A stretch of 20,468 nt of DNA from JAJZEO01 sp964477345. Its GTDB lineage: Bacteria > Chlamydiota > Chlamydiia > Chlamydiales > 2-12-FULL-49-11. The notes below the pieces were generated by a model. It was not told where the DNA came from, searched no databases, and worked only from the letters and a program-made list of their open reading frames with translations. The DNA lies in contig CAYZDL010000022.1 in NCBI GenBank assembly GCA_964477345.1, forward strand, positions 1-20,468, read 5' to 3'. Positions 14,421 through 20,468 of the stretch are shown piece by piece; positions within the stretch are counted from its first letter, which is position 1, and each line of letters starts with the position of its first letter. A program made the position numbers and the translations under genes.

Positions 14421-15818
14421 TTATGAGCGACGCTTTTTCCAAGATTTAGAACGGTGTTCAAAAAGTAGTAAGGGGAATCCACATGAAACTACCGCTCCAA
14501 TCAATAAAAACATGTCAAACCAAAATACCGAAGAGACTTTCACCTCAGCGGGGGGGAAGAAGCCAATCATAATTACAAAGGCCATTCCGATGAAACCTAA
14601 AATTCCCACAAGCCACATTCCCCATACTTTTCCACCAGGGACCCTGTACTTTCTAATTGTCCGTGGATGTTTATAACGTAGAACGATTCCTGAGATAAAC
14701 AACAAAACGTACATGATCGAATAGAGCATTGAAGCTAATACGGTTAACATCCAGAAAGAACTTTGAACGTTGGGCATAAAGATAAAGACGGAGGCTAAAA
14801 TAGTGACGATCACCCCTTGAAGGAGAAGAAGTGTGCTTGGCATGTTGTGACGATTCGTTTTTTGTAAAAATGGAGGAAAATCGCCATTTTCGCCTGCGGC
14901 GAGAAGTCCTCTGCAAGGGCCCGCTATCCAGGTGCTTACTGTCCCAATTCCCCCTAGAGCTACAAAAATAGCGAGGGCGGGGAGCATCCATTCCATTTTA
15001 AAGGCTTTCAAAAAGAGACGAATGGCATCCATACTTCCTGCTACGAGACTGATCTCTTCTTTAGGAATGATGATCGCAATGGCAATCGTCCCCAAAATTG
15101 TCAATGAACAGATCAAGAAAGTCGAAAGAAAAATCGCTTTTGGGTAATTTTTTTGAGGGTTTTCTACATCACGGACGTGGACGGCCGACATTTCGATTCC
15201 ACAAAAACCAAGCATCACTCCCGATAGGAAGGCAAGGTCGGGAATATGAGTCGACTTAGGTAATAGCTCTCCCATAGAAAAGCTGATTTGGGCGGTGTTT
15301 CCTGCAAATATCCAAGCAAACCCAAGAAGAATAATGATAGTTCCAGGTAGAAAAACTCCAAAAATAACCCCCACTGTACTAATCCAGCCTGAGGTTTTCA
15401 TTCCTCGGAGATTCGCAAACGTCAAGGCCCAAAAGATAATGAGGATCATTCCAAACATAAAAAGAGGATTTAGAGCTAGAGATGGCATAAAGATGTAGGC
15501 AACAGCAGCAGCGATAAAAGAAAGAATTGTAGGATAATAGACGACGTTTTCAAGCCAGAGTAACCATACAGCTAAAAAGCCCCATCGATGCCCCAATCCT
15601 TCTTTGACCCAAGCAAATATTCCCCCTTTATCAGGCCATCCCGAGGCTAGCTCGGCTGAGATTAGGGCTGCGGGAATAAAGAAAAAAACCAACGCTAGAG
15701 CAATAAAAAAGATAGAAGAGAGACCATATTCTGCCGTAATCGGCCAATTTCGGATGCTCAGGATCGTTGCGATGTTAATCATTGTTAACACAAAGATATT
15801 GATGGACTTTTTCGCCAA
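14421..15818 (-). CDS. APC-superfamily amino acid transporter, GadC/XasA-like, copy 2
   Basis: 465 residues, about 12 membrane helices, collinear with copy 1. Shared landmarks: WPDKGGIFAWVKEGLGHRWG, NLRGMKTSGWISTVGVIFG, GFCGIEMSAVHVRDVENPQ, WIAGPCRGLLAAGENGDFPP and FISGIVLRYKHPRTIRKYRV. Many loop and helix positions differ, for example near residues 165-195 and at the C-terminus, so the copies may differ in substrate. TTG is the start (15818-15816): AAGGAG sits 6 bases upstream and an in-frame stop lies just beyond it. It follows umuC by 45 bases and may be read from the same transcript. The GadC/XasA label is a family assignment; arginine, aspartate or other exchange cannot be excluded. Confidence 0.92.
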   Translation of the reverse strand: MAKKSINIFVLTMINIATILSIRNWPITAEYGLSSIFFIALALVFFFIPAALISAELASGWPDKGGIFAWVKEGLGHRWGFLAVWLLWLENVVYYPTILSFIAAAVAYIFMPSLALNPLFMFGMILIIFWALTFANLRGMKTSGWISTVGVIFGVFLPGTIIILLGFAWIFAGNTAQISFSMGELLPKSTHIPDLAFLSGVMLGFCGIEMSAVHVRDVENPQKNYPKAIFLSTFLICSLTILGTIAIAIIIPKEEISLVAGSMDAIRLFLKAFKMEWMLPALAIFVALGGIGTVSTWIAGPCRGLLAAGENGDFPPFLQKTNRHNMPSTLLLLQGVIVTILASVFIFMPNVQSSFWMLTVLASMLYSIMYVLLFISGIVLRYKHPRTIRKYRVPGGKVWGMWLVGILGFIGMAFVIMIGFFPPAEVKVSSVFWFDMFLLIGAVVSCGFPLLLFEHRSKSWKKRRS

Positions 15819-15863
15819 GTCAAACTCCTTCTATTAAAGCAGGCGAGGGTACCATTTTAGTGT

Positions 15864-17123
15864 TTATTTTGGTAGAGAAATTGTGAGTAGCTCATTCCAA
15901 GAAGTGGTGTAACATCCTGATTTTGTAGTTGTTTCTTCTAAGAGCTTTTTGTAGACACCCTCTGCTGCGAAATAGAGAGATTTTTCCCCATACGTATGAT
16001 TGATCCGGTCATAGGCTTCCATCAATCCTTTCTTTTCAGGTTTTGAGGTCTCTTGACTAGAGAAAAAGTCGTTTTGCCTTGATTTTTGATCGGTCAACCC
16101 ATAAACCATTACGCCAGCCCTCTTATAAAGAACCCCATTCTGAAAGATTTTTCTTAGAGACTCTTTTGCTTTGGCAATCAATAGAGGGGTGTACGAAGTT
16201 GGCTCAGGGAGATGGTAATGAAACGATTCTGAGACGTATCGGTGTTCATTTTGATGTCGATTTGAGGAGGTAAATATACATATGTGGCTGCAAACCAATC
16301 CATATTTACGCAATCGTCTACCTAGTGTCTCTGCAAATGAGGCGATTTTTTGTTCAAGGGTCTCGAGTTGGCCAATTTCATTTAAAAAGCTTCTTGACCG
16401 TAGGATCGATTTTTGTGGAAAAATTTCATTAAGCTTAAGACACGAGGTTCCTCTCAATTCATAAACAGTCCGAAGCCCCAATATAGACATTTGCTTACGA
16501 ATCCAGGTATCATTTTTTTGAATTAAATCGTAGGCTGTCCTAATCCTATAAGAGTTAAGTTTTTCTTTGAGACGATGTCCAATCCCCCAAACTTCTCCCA
16601 CATCAAAATTTTTCAAATGGTTTTCAATCTCTTGAGGATCTTTTAGGAGAAATAGCCCTGATTCATTAGATTTTGCCAATGTTGTTGCCGCTTTTGCTAA
16701 TGTTTTGGTTGGAGCTATTCCAATTGAGACAGGGATTCCTGTCCATTTAAGGATGCGACTTTGAATTTGAGCTGCAAGACCTAAAAAATCGATTTCAAAT
16801 TCGACAAAAAGGAAGGCTTCGTCGACCGAGTATATTTCGAAATCAAGTTGAAAATCCTCGAGTATTCTCATGATCCTCTGCGACATTTCTCCATAAAGGG
16901 GGAAGTTGCAGCCTAGGATGACGACATCGTGTTTTATCAGAAGGTCGCGATATCGAAAGAGGGGTGCTCCCATGGGAATTCCAAGAGCCTTGGCTTCCTT
17001 CGATCTTGCAATCACACACCCTTCATTACTTGATGAGACAACGACAGGTTGGCCCCTAAGCTTAGGAGCAAAAGCTAGTTCAACTGAGGTAAAAAAATTA
17101 TTACAATCAACAAGCAGAAACAT
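15864..17123 (-). CDS. umuC: Y-family DNA polymerase V catalytic subunit UmuC
   Basis: 419 residues, against 422 in E. coli. Translesion DNA polymerase that copies over damaged bases together with UmuD'. The metal-binding residues are in place: Asp6 in DCNNFF and Asp101-Glu102 in YSVDEAF, the same numbers as in E. coli. The palm continues with GIAPTKTLAKAA (about 135-147), then helix-hairpin elements around VWGIGHRLKEKL and a little-finger domain. QNDFF at 350-354 corresponds to the beta-clamp-binding motif near residue 357 of E. coli UmuC. The gene starts 8 bases after the umuD-like stop, without a clear ribosome site, so translation is probably coupled. Nothing suggests decay here, which contrasts with its partner. 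Confidence 0.95.
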   Translation of the reverse strand: MFLLVDCNNFFTSVELAFAPKLRGQPVVVSSSNEGCVIARSKEAKALGIPMGAPLFRYRDLLIKHDVVILGCNFPLYGEMSQRIMRILEDFQLDFEIYSVDEAFLFVEFEIDFLGLAAQIQSRILKWTGIPVSIGIAPTKTLAKAATTLAKSNESGLFLLKDPQEIENHLKNFDVGEVWGIGHRLKEKLNSYRIRTAYDLIQKNDTWIRKQMSILGLRTVYELRGTSCLKLNEIFPQKSILRSRSFLNEIGQLETLEQKIASFAETLGRRLRKYGLVCSHICIFTSSNRHQNEHRYVSESFHYHLPEPTSYTPLLIAKAKESLRKIFQNGVLYKRAGVMVYGLTDQKSRQNDFFSSQETSKPEKKGLMEAYDRINHTYGEKSLYFAAEGVYKKLLEETTTKSGCYTTSWNELLTISLPK

Positions 17124-17131
17124 TTAGAGGC

Positions 17132-17461
17132 TTAGACCTTATGGATGATGTAGGTAATGACGCCCCAGACGGTAAAATCGGTATGTTTTTCAAGACCAAT
17201 TTTGCGAACGACAAATTCTCCGTCTAAAACCCCAACGACAATCCTTTTTTCATACAATTCAAGTGATCGATCGACAACTAAAATATCCCCTGAATAGATA
17301 TTCAGATCGTCAAGGCCATTTGATTCAACACGAACAAAATAAGTAGCGGCAGGATGTCTTACCATCAGTTGGTTCAAATCAAGAGGGAGCTCAGATTCGT
17401 AAGAGTCTGATGCTGTAGCTTGGGAGACTTTGATTTTTACTTCCAATGTTCTGCTACCCAT
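17132..17461 (-). CDS. umuD: UmuD-like protein lacking cleavage segment and catalytic dyad
   Basis: 109 residues, against 139 for UmuD and 115 for processed UmuD'. Homology is clear: DLNQLMVRHPAATYFVRVES, SGDILVVDRSLE, VVGVLDGEFVVRKI and the final WGVITYIIHKV. In an ungapped alignment to E. coli, catalytic Ser60 is Gly49 and Lys97 is Arg86. The Cys/Ala-Gly cleavage site and the GFPSP region are missing: ELPL runs straight into DLNQL. About 18 residues with the conserved L-x3-N-x2-Y-x2-I strand are also missing before FTVWG. A longer start is excluded by an in-frame stop upstream of ATG. It overlaps the glycosyltransferase gene by 25 bases and precedes umuC by 8. It cannot self-cleave. It may be a ready-made UmuD'-like partner or a decaying gene. 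Confidence 0.85.
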   Translation of the reverse strand: MGSRTLEVKIKVSQATASDSYESELPLDLNQLMVRHPAATYFVRVESNGLDDLNIYSGDILVVDRSLELYEKRIVVGVLDGEFVVRKIGLEKHTDFTVWGVITYIIHKV

Positions 17462-18183
17462 TTTGCTGGACGTATGTGCCTAAACCATTTACCACCATTT
17501 CCCTCGAGAGCTTGATCAGGGTTAGGATATCCATGGAAAGCAATAATGCGAGCCTTTTCGGGAAGTCTTGGGGTACGAAACCATGATTGAATCCCTGGAA
17601 ATAAGCAGTGTCGCTTGAAGCTTTTAACTAAATCATCGTCCCAATAGGCCAATATTCCTTTTTCTTTCATGTAGGCTGTTAAATATTCTTGCTCATTTCG
17701 AAAAAGGCCTCTAATTTTATCTTCCTCTGCGATGTAGCGGTCGATGATCTCTGAGTGTTTTCCGATCTCAAATCGATAAACTGAGGAATTGCCAGTCACG
17801 TCTGGTTTAAGCCAGTCCTTGATGATGAAAAAATCTCCTTTTGGAAAGAAAAAATCATCGATGTTGTCGACAATCACCAGATCAAGATCGAGAAAAAGGG
17901 CTGTTCCAGTAAGATCGTAGAGGGGTGAGGAGAAGGTGAGAAGTTTTTTCCAAGCGCCGTCTCGTATTGGTTTGGAAAAGAAATTTTTTCTTTCGATCGA
18001 AAAGGTTTTAATGTCAGGTATCGGAAAGATTTCTATTCCTTCTTCGATTCCTTTTGGATTGTCGGTTAAGCAGACAAATCTAAAGGGGAGAGTCAAATGA
18101 CGTTTCACCATTCTATAGAGCTTATTTACATAAGACTCATCGTATTTGGTTCCCCATTTCATACAAAGCACATTTACTGGCAT
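17437..18183 (-). CDS. Glycosyltransferase-like protein with DxD motif
   Basis: 248 residues from the preferred start. The core LFLDLDLVIVDNIDDFF (about 97-112) contains the D-x-D metal/sugar-nucleotide motif of GT-A fold transferases. VLCMKWGTKYDESYVNKLYRMVKRHL, FRFVCLTDNP, NSSVYRFE, VKSFKRHC and AFHGYPNP match what I recall of a family of small bacterial GT8-like proteins. Donor and acceptor are unknown; a role in surface glycan synthesis or host modification is a guess. The frame can be extended to an ATG at 18216, but that ATG lies inside the likely promoter. The ATG at 18183 has GGAG 6 bases upstream and gives the family-like N-terminus MPVNVLCMKWG. The 3' end overlaps the umuD-like start by 25 bases, so the two are co-translated. 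Confidence 0.82.
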   Translation of the reverse strand: MPVNVLCMKWGTKYDESYVNKLYRMVKRHLTLPFRFVCLTDNPKGIEEGIEIFPIPDIKTFSIERKNFFSKPIRDGAWKKLLTFSSPLYDLTGTALFLDLDLVIVDNIDDFFFPKGDFFIIKDWLKPDVTGNSSVYRFEIGKHSEIIDRYIAEEDKIRGLFRNEQEYLTAYMKEKGILAYWDDDLVKSFKRHCLFPGIQSWFRTPRLPEKARIIAFHGYPNPDQALEGNGGKWFRHIRPAKWVAEHWK

Positions 18184-18206
18184 CTCTTTCTCCGAAAATG
18201 ACCCTA

Positions 18207-18215
18207 AGTATAGCA
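18207..18215 (-). promoter_or_regulatory. Extended -10 promoter for the glycosyltransferase-umuD-umuC operon
   Basis: TGC-TATACT on the minus strand matches an extended -10 element. No good -35 box is seen, which is usual for this promoter type. Transcription from about 18200 gives a 17-base leader to the ATG at 18183 with a GGAG site. No CTGT-N8-ACAG or GAAC-N4-GTTC LexA-type box is visible nearby. Confidence 0.5.
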
Positions 18216-18257
18216 TATTTATCGATAATTCTTCACACTAAAAAGCTAATTTGTCTG

Positions 18258-18270
18258 ACCAAAATTTGGT
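18258..18270. repeat. Operator-like palindrome ACCAAA-A-TTTGGT
   Basis: Perfect 6-base arms around a single central base, in the divergent gap between the glycosyltransferase and AT-hook genes, followed by a T-rich stretch (18271-18290). No plus-strand gene ends upstream, so a terminator role is unlikely. Confidence 0.45.
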
Positions 18271-18309
18271 AGTTCTTCTTTTTTTCTTTTCAAAGTTTAA
18301 ATAAAATGT

Positions 18310-18327
18310 TATTATGAAATCATAATA
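18310..18327. repeat. 18-bp palindrome TATTATGA-AA-TCATAATA upstream of the AT-hook gene
   Basis: Perfect 8-base arms with a 2-base centre, 55 bases before the AT-hook start codon. It is AT-rich, so it could be a regulator site or a binding site for the AT-hook protein itself. Possible promoter elements nearby (CATAAT at 18321, TAAAAT at 18355) lack clear -35 partners. Confidence 0.55.
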
Positions 18328-18381
18328 GTGTGCATTATTGCGCGAGTGGTTACATAAAATAGTAATAATAAAGGTAGATAG

Positions 18382-18843
18382 ATGGAAAATTCTGTTCATG
18401 AGGACATAGATGCAATTGCATCTCTTCCTGAAAAACGACGACCTGGTCGTCCACGTAAACATCCTGTTAAAGATCAATTAGATGTCAAAAAAGGTCGCGG
18501 TAGACCAAGAAAAACTCCAGTTTCAGATGAACCTGTTGTCAAACGTGGTCGCGGCCGTCCAAGAAAGTATCAAATCGTAGAAAAAGAAAGACTAAGTGAT
18601 GGTACGTTTAAGCCTTGCTTTAAGAAAGTTGAGAGCTCTCATTTATTGAAGCACATGTTGAACTACTTTACCAAATTATTGATCATTCATAGTAAATTGG
18701 CAAATGAGAACAAACAATTTCAGATGGTGTTTGAACGTTTAAAACAACTTGATTTTCAGATGGCTGAGGTTTGTCGTACCGTTCTAGAGAGAGAATATGT
18801 GACGACGATGGCTGAAAATGAGAAAAACAAAGAGGCTGCTTGA
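18382..18843 (+). CDS. Triple AT-hook DNA-binding protein
   Basis: 153 residues. Three AT-hook motifs lie in the N-terminal half: RRPGRPRK (19-26), GRGRPRK (38-44) and GRGRPRK (56-62). Their GRP cores are at 22, 40 and 58, an exact 18-residue period. AT-hooks insert the Arg-Gly-Arg core into the minor groove of AT-rich DNA, so the protein should bind AT tracts. Linkers are charged and Pro-containing (HPVKDQLDVKK, TPVSDEPVVKR). Residues about 85-150 are helical and could form a coiled coil (LLKHMLNYFTKLLIIHSKLA, then NENKQFQMVFERLKQLDFQM), possibly for dimerisation. It is distinct from the Lys-rich chlamydial histone-like proteins. AAGG lies 7 bases before ATG. Its stop lies 37 bases before the next gene's start. 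A nucleoid protein, a regulator and a secreted nuclear effector are all possible. Confidence 0.85.
   Translation: MENSVHEDIDAIASLPEKRRPGRPRKHPVKDQLDVKKGRGRPRKTPVSDEPVVKRGRGRPRKYQIVEKERLSDGTFKPCFKKVESSHLLKHMLNYFTKLLIIHSKLANENKQFQMVFERLKQLDFQMAEVCRTVLEREYVTTMAENEKNKEAA
18439..18567 (+). repeat. In-gene 54-bp tandem repeat encoding the AT-hooks
   Basis: Hook cores begin at 18445, 18499 and 18553, exactly 54 bases apart. Copies 2 and 3 share GGTCGCGG and closely similar flanks; copy 1 is more diverged. This points to internal duplication of one hook-plus-linker unit. Confidence 0.8.
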
Positions 18844-18880
18844 AAAAAATAGTCTTGGACTCCATGTTGGAGGAATGGGT

Positions 18881-19462
18881 GTGATTAAAAAAATTTACCT
18901 TTTACGTCATGGTGAGACAGCTTGGACAAAATCGGGCCAGCATACAAGTTTCACTGATATTGAGCTTACCCCAAATGGACGGTGGGAAGCAAAACGTTTG
19001 GGTAAGACAATCAAGCACATAAAGTTTGATTACGTTTTCTCTAGTCCTGTTAAAAGGGCTAGAGAAACTTTTAAGCTTGCGGGCTTTAAGGAGGCAGAAG
19101 TCAAAATCGATCCAAGGTTGTTAGAGTGGAATTATGGAGATTACGAAGGGTTAACGACAAAAGAAATCCATAAAACCAATCCGGGTTGGACGATTTTTAC
19201 ACAGGATCCTCCTAGCGGGGAAACAGCAAAAGAGATAGAAAAGCGAGTCGATGATTTATTAAAGTGCGCCTCTTCTCTTGACGGGTTAGTCGCGTTTGTC
19301 TCTAGTGCTCACGTCACTCGGGTCATTGGTGCTAGATGGCTTAAGATGCCCGTTTCATTTGGTCAACATCTTCTATTATCGACCGGAGCCAAGTCGATCT
19401 TGGGGTATGAGCATGCCTCGCCTGTCTTATGCACCTGGAATGACACTTCACACCTTGAATAA
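18881..19462 (+). CDS. Histidine phosphatase superfamily protein (phosphoglycerate mutase-like)
   Basis: 194 codons counting the preferred GTG start. The catalytic signature IYLLRHGETAW carries the phospho-accepting His. It is followed by YVFSSPVKRARETF (second active-site Arg), the acid region LLEWNYGDYEG and the second His in SSAHVTRVIGARWL. These residues define the 2H phosphatase fold shared by GpmB, CobC and SixA-like enzymes. The substrate is undetermined, and a glycolytic mutase role is unlikely by length alone. The frame opens at ATG 18818, inside the AT-hook gene, but GGAGG at 18869-18873 is 7 bases before GTG 18881, giving MIKKIYLLRHG. ATG 18875 is too close to that site, and the extra 21 residues of the long form look unlike the family. 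Confidence 0.88.
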   Translation: MIKKIYLLRHGETAWTKSGQHTSFTDIELTPNGRWEAKRLGKTIKHIKFDYVFSSPVKRARETFKLAGFKEAEVKIDPRLLEWNYGDYEGLTTKEIHKTNPGWTIFTQDPPSGETAKEIEKRVDDLLKCASSLDGLVAFVSSAHVTRVIGARWLKMPVSFGQHLLLSTGAKSILGYEHASPVLCTWNDTSHLE

Positions 19463-19472
19463 TTAAACTAAG

Positions 19473-19943
19473 TTATTTGTTTTTGAGATTCTTGATATTC
19501 AACAAGACATGCGCAGTGCTGCGAGTTAGGTAATAAGCAATAGAGATCCCAAACTGAATATTTGTAGGGATTTTTAGTAGAATTGCAATCAGGACAAAGA
19601 TCGGTACTAGGAAATCGGGAAGAGGAAGCGTTTTGCCCATTCGAAGGGCCATATCAAACGACAGAATTGTAGTGAGGTAGTAGAGGGAGTAAATTACTGT
19701 GATTTGCAAGATGCTCATTGCACTTAAAATAGGAAGAAAGATCATTAAGACAGCGATGAATATTGCATGTTGTACAGAATTAAAAGATTGCTGTAAGGAA
19801 ATGAGTAAGAAAAAAATAATGGGAAGGACAAGGGGGATCCACTGCCAGTTGATAAATGCTGCGATGATGATTAAAAATGAACATGATAACACGTTTATAG
19901 TGAGAATTTTAAAAAAGGATTGTAACGCAAATTGATTTTTCAT
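19473..19943 (-). CDS. Small integral membrane protein, function unknown
   Basis: 156 residues, mostly hydrophobic. Four to five membrane segments can be drawn: about 12-31, 32-50, 57-82, 84-100 and 108-125, followed by an amphipathic stretch and a basic tail (NIKNLKNK). The moderately charged loop DMALRMGKTLPLPDF lies before the last segment. No catalytic or transporter motif is recognised. There is no Shine-Dalgarno, only an A-rich run before ATG. It is convergent with the histidine phosphatase gene 10 bases away, and divergent from the truncated gene at the window end. It may be an accessory membrane protein, and lacks family evidence. Confidence 0.6.
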   Translation of the reverse strand: MKNQFALQSFFKILTINVLSCSFLIIIAAFINWQWIPLVLPIIFFLLISLQQSFNSVQHAIFIAVLMIFLPILSAMSILQITVIYSLYYLTTILSFDMALRMGKTLPLPDFLVPIFVLIAILLKIPTNIQFGISIAYYLTRSTAHVLLNIKNLKNK

Positions 19944-19960
19944 TTTTCTTTTTATTATTT

Positions 19961-19988
19961 TTCAAATTAATCTTATCACAACTATAGT
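19961..19988 (+). promoter_or_regulatory. Candidate promoter for the gene cut by the window end
   Basis: TTCAAA, a 16-base spacer, then TATAGT: four and five of six consensus bases. Transcription would start near 19995, leaving an 18-base leader to the ATG at 20013. Confidence 0.4.
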
Positions 19989-20012
19989 CTTTGGTGATTT
20001 ATCTAAAACGAG

Positions 20013-20468
20013 ATGAAAAAAGTTCTATTTTACTTTTCGATCATTATTCGTCTCCATTCTTCAGCACCTATTTTTCATTCTCTCGAACCTCAACTAGTAA
20101 ATCGATTCCCTGTTGATTTGCGGTCGGGATGTGTCGATATTTCGGAATCTCACACGTTCTTACTAGGTCCAGAGGACGTTTCAATTAGACGCCGCTATAT
20201 CAGTTCGAGATGGGATGAGAGGAATCCGTGGATTGTCAATCAATCGATGTATGTCTATGTAACGATGAAAGATCAGAAAAATGTTTATCTTCTTTACGAT
20301 TTAGATGAAGAGAGAATGCTCTCTCTTAAACTCAATGATTCTCCTTTCATTTATCACGATCAAAAGAGTTTCGATCCTTACCATGTGACTTTAAAGTTAG
20401 AAAAAAAGTCATTAATTGTTGATTTTGGAAGGGGGATAAAGCGAATTTATGAAAAAAATCCCCATTTT
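20013..20468 (+). CDS. 5' part of a large protein, possibly RHS/YD-repeat type (truncated by the window)
   Basis: An open frame of 152 codons runs from ATG 20013 to the last base without a stop, so the gene continues outside. The N-terminus MKKVLFYFSIIIRLHSSAP is a weak signal-peptide-like segment: Lys-Lys and a short hydrophobic core interrupted by Arg. The next part (VDLRSGCVDISESHTFLLGPEDVSIRRRYIS, residues about 34-64) has the pattern of the segment at the head of RHS/YD-repeat proteins: a short gain-of-strand motif, then x-GP-x3-SI-x-R-x-Y. This is pattern recognition, not a confirmed hit. The rest alternates short beta strands with aromatic and charged residues. A candidate promoter lies just upstream; the ribosome site is weak (ACGAG). 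An exported or surface protein is the best reading. Confidence 0.6.
   Translation, partial: MKKVLFYFSIIIRLHSSAPIFHSLEPQLVNRFPVDLRSGCVDISESHTFLLGPEDVSIRRRYISSRWDERNPWIVNQSMYVYVTMKDQKNVYLLYDLDEERMLSLKLNDSPFIYHDQKSFDPYHVTLKLEKKSLIVDFGRGIKRIYEKNPHF

Noticed and set aside
18184..18216. Longer start of the glycosyltransferase (ATG 18216)
   Set aside because: That ATG lies within the extended -10 element, while ATG 18183 has a GGAG ribosome site at the right distance and matches the usual N-terminus.
18258..18290. ACCAAAATTTGGT followed by a T-rich run as a terminator
   Set aside because: No plus-strand gene ends upstream of it, and the stem is short and A/T-rich.
18818..18880. Longer start of the histidine phosphatase (ATG 18818) overlapping the AT-hook gene
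   Set aside because: The 21 extra residues are unlike the family, and GGAGG at 18869-18873 is ideally placed for GTG 18881.

Overview
The window looks like a piece of a Chlamydiota chromosome, most likely an environmental (amoeba- or arthropod-associated) lineage rather than Chlamydia itself. This is inference from gene content and protein style: a chlamydia-like IspH, a DhnA/FbaB-type class I aldolase, XasA-like APC transporters near it, a complete oppBCDF block and two small paralogues that recall Chlamydia-restricted families. DNA is moderately AT-rich and genes are packed tightly, with many ATGA or longer overlaps. No stretch longer than 300 bases lacks a gene. I saw no tRNA, rRNA, CRISPR array or insertion sequence.

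Layout. 1-576 (+): 3' part of ispH. 533-2252 (-): a three-gene ATGA-coupled operon (TPR-like protein, then two tandem paralogues of unknown function) driven by a near-consensus promoter at 2277-2305; its last gene runs into ispH. 2308-4233 (+): an APC permease fused to a universal-stress-protein domain. 4166-7958 (-): oppB-oppC-oppD-oppF, all overlapping, without oppA; oppF runs 68 bases into the permease gene. 8039-9691 (+): a MutT/Nudix hydrolase, a large inverted repeat, then class I fructose-bisphosphate aldolase. 9707-18183 (-): seven co-directional genes, in transcription order glycosyltransferase, umuD-like, umuC, two tandem APC transporters, glmS and an AsmA-like membrane-anchored protein. 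18382-19462 (+): a triple AT-hook protein and a histidine phosphatase. 19473-19943 (-): a small membrane protein. 20013-end (+): an open gene cut by the window, possibly the start of an RHS/YD-repeat-type protein.

Functional themes. Nutrient import dominates (peptides by Opp; amino acids by three APC proteins), which fits an auxotrophic intracellular life. glmS supplies glucosamine-6-phosphate for envelope glycans and is translationally coupled to a putative envelope protein. The most unusual item is the UmuD-like protein: it lacks the cleavage segment, both residues of the catalytic dyad and a conserved C-terminal segment, yet sits beside a UmuC with all key motifs, in an operon that starts with a glycosyltransferase and shows no SOS box. 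Second is the small protein with three AT-hooks in an exact 18-residue repeat, preceded by operator-like palindromes.
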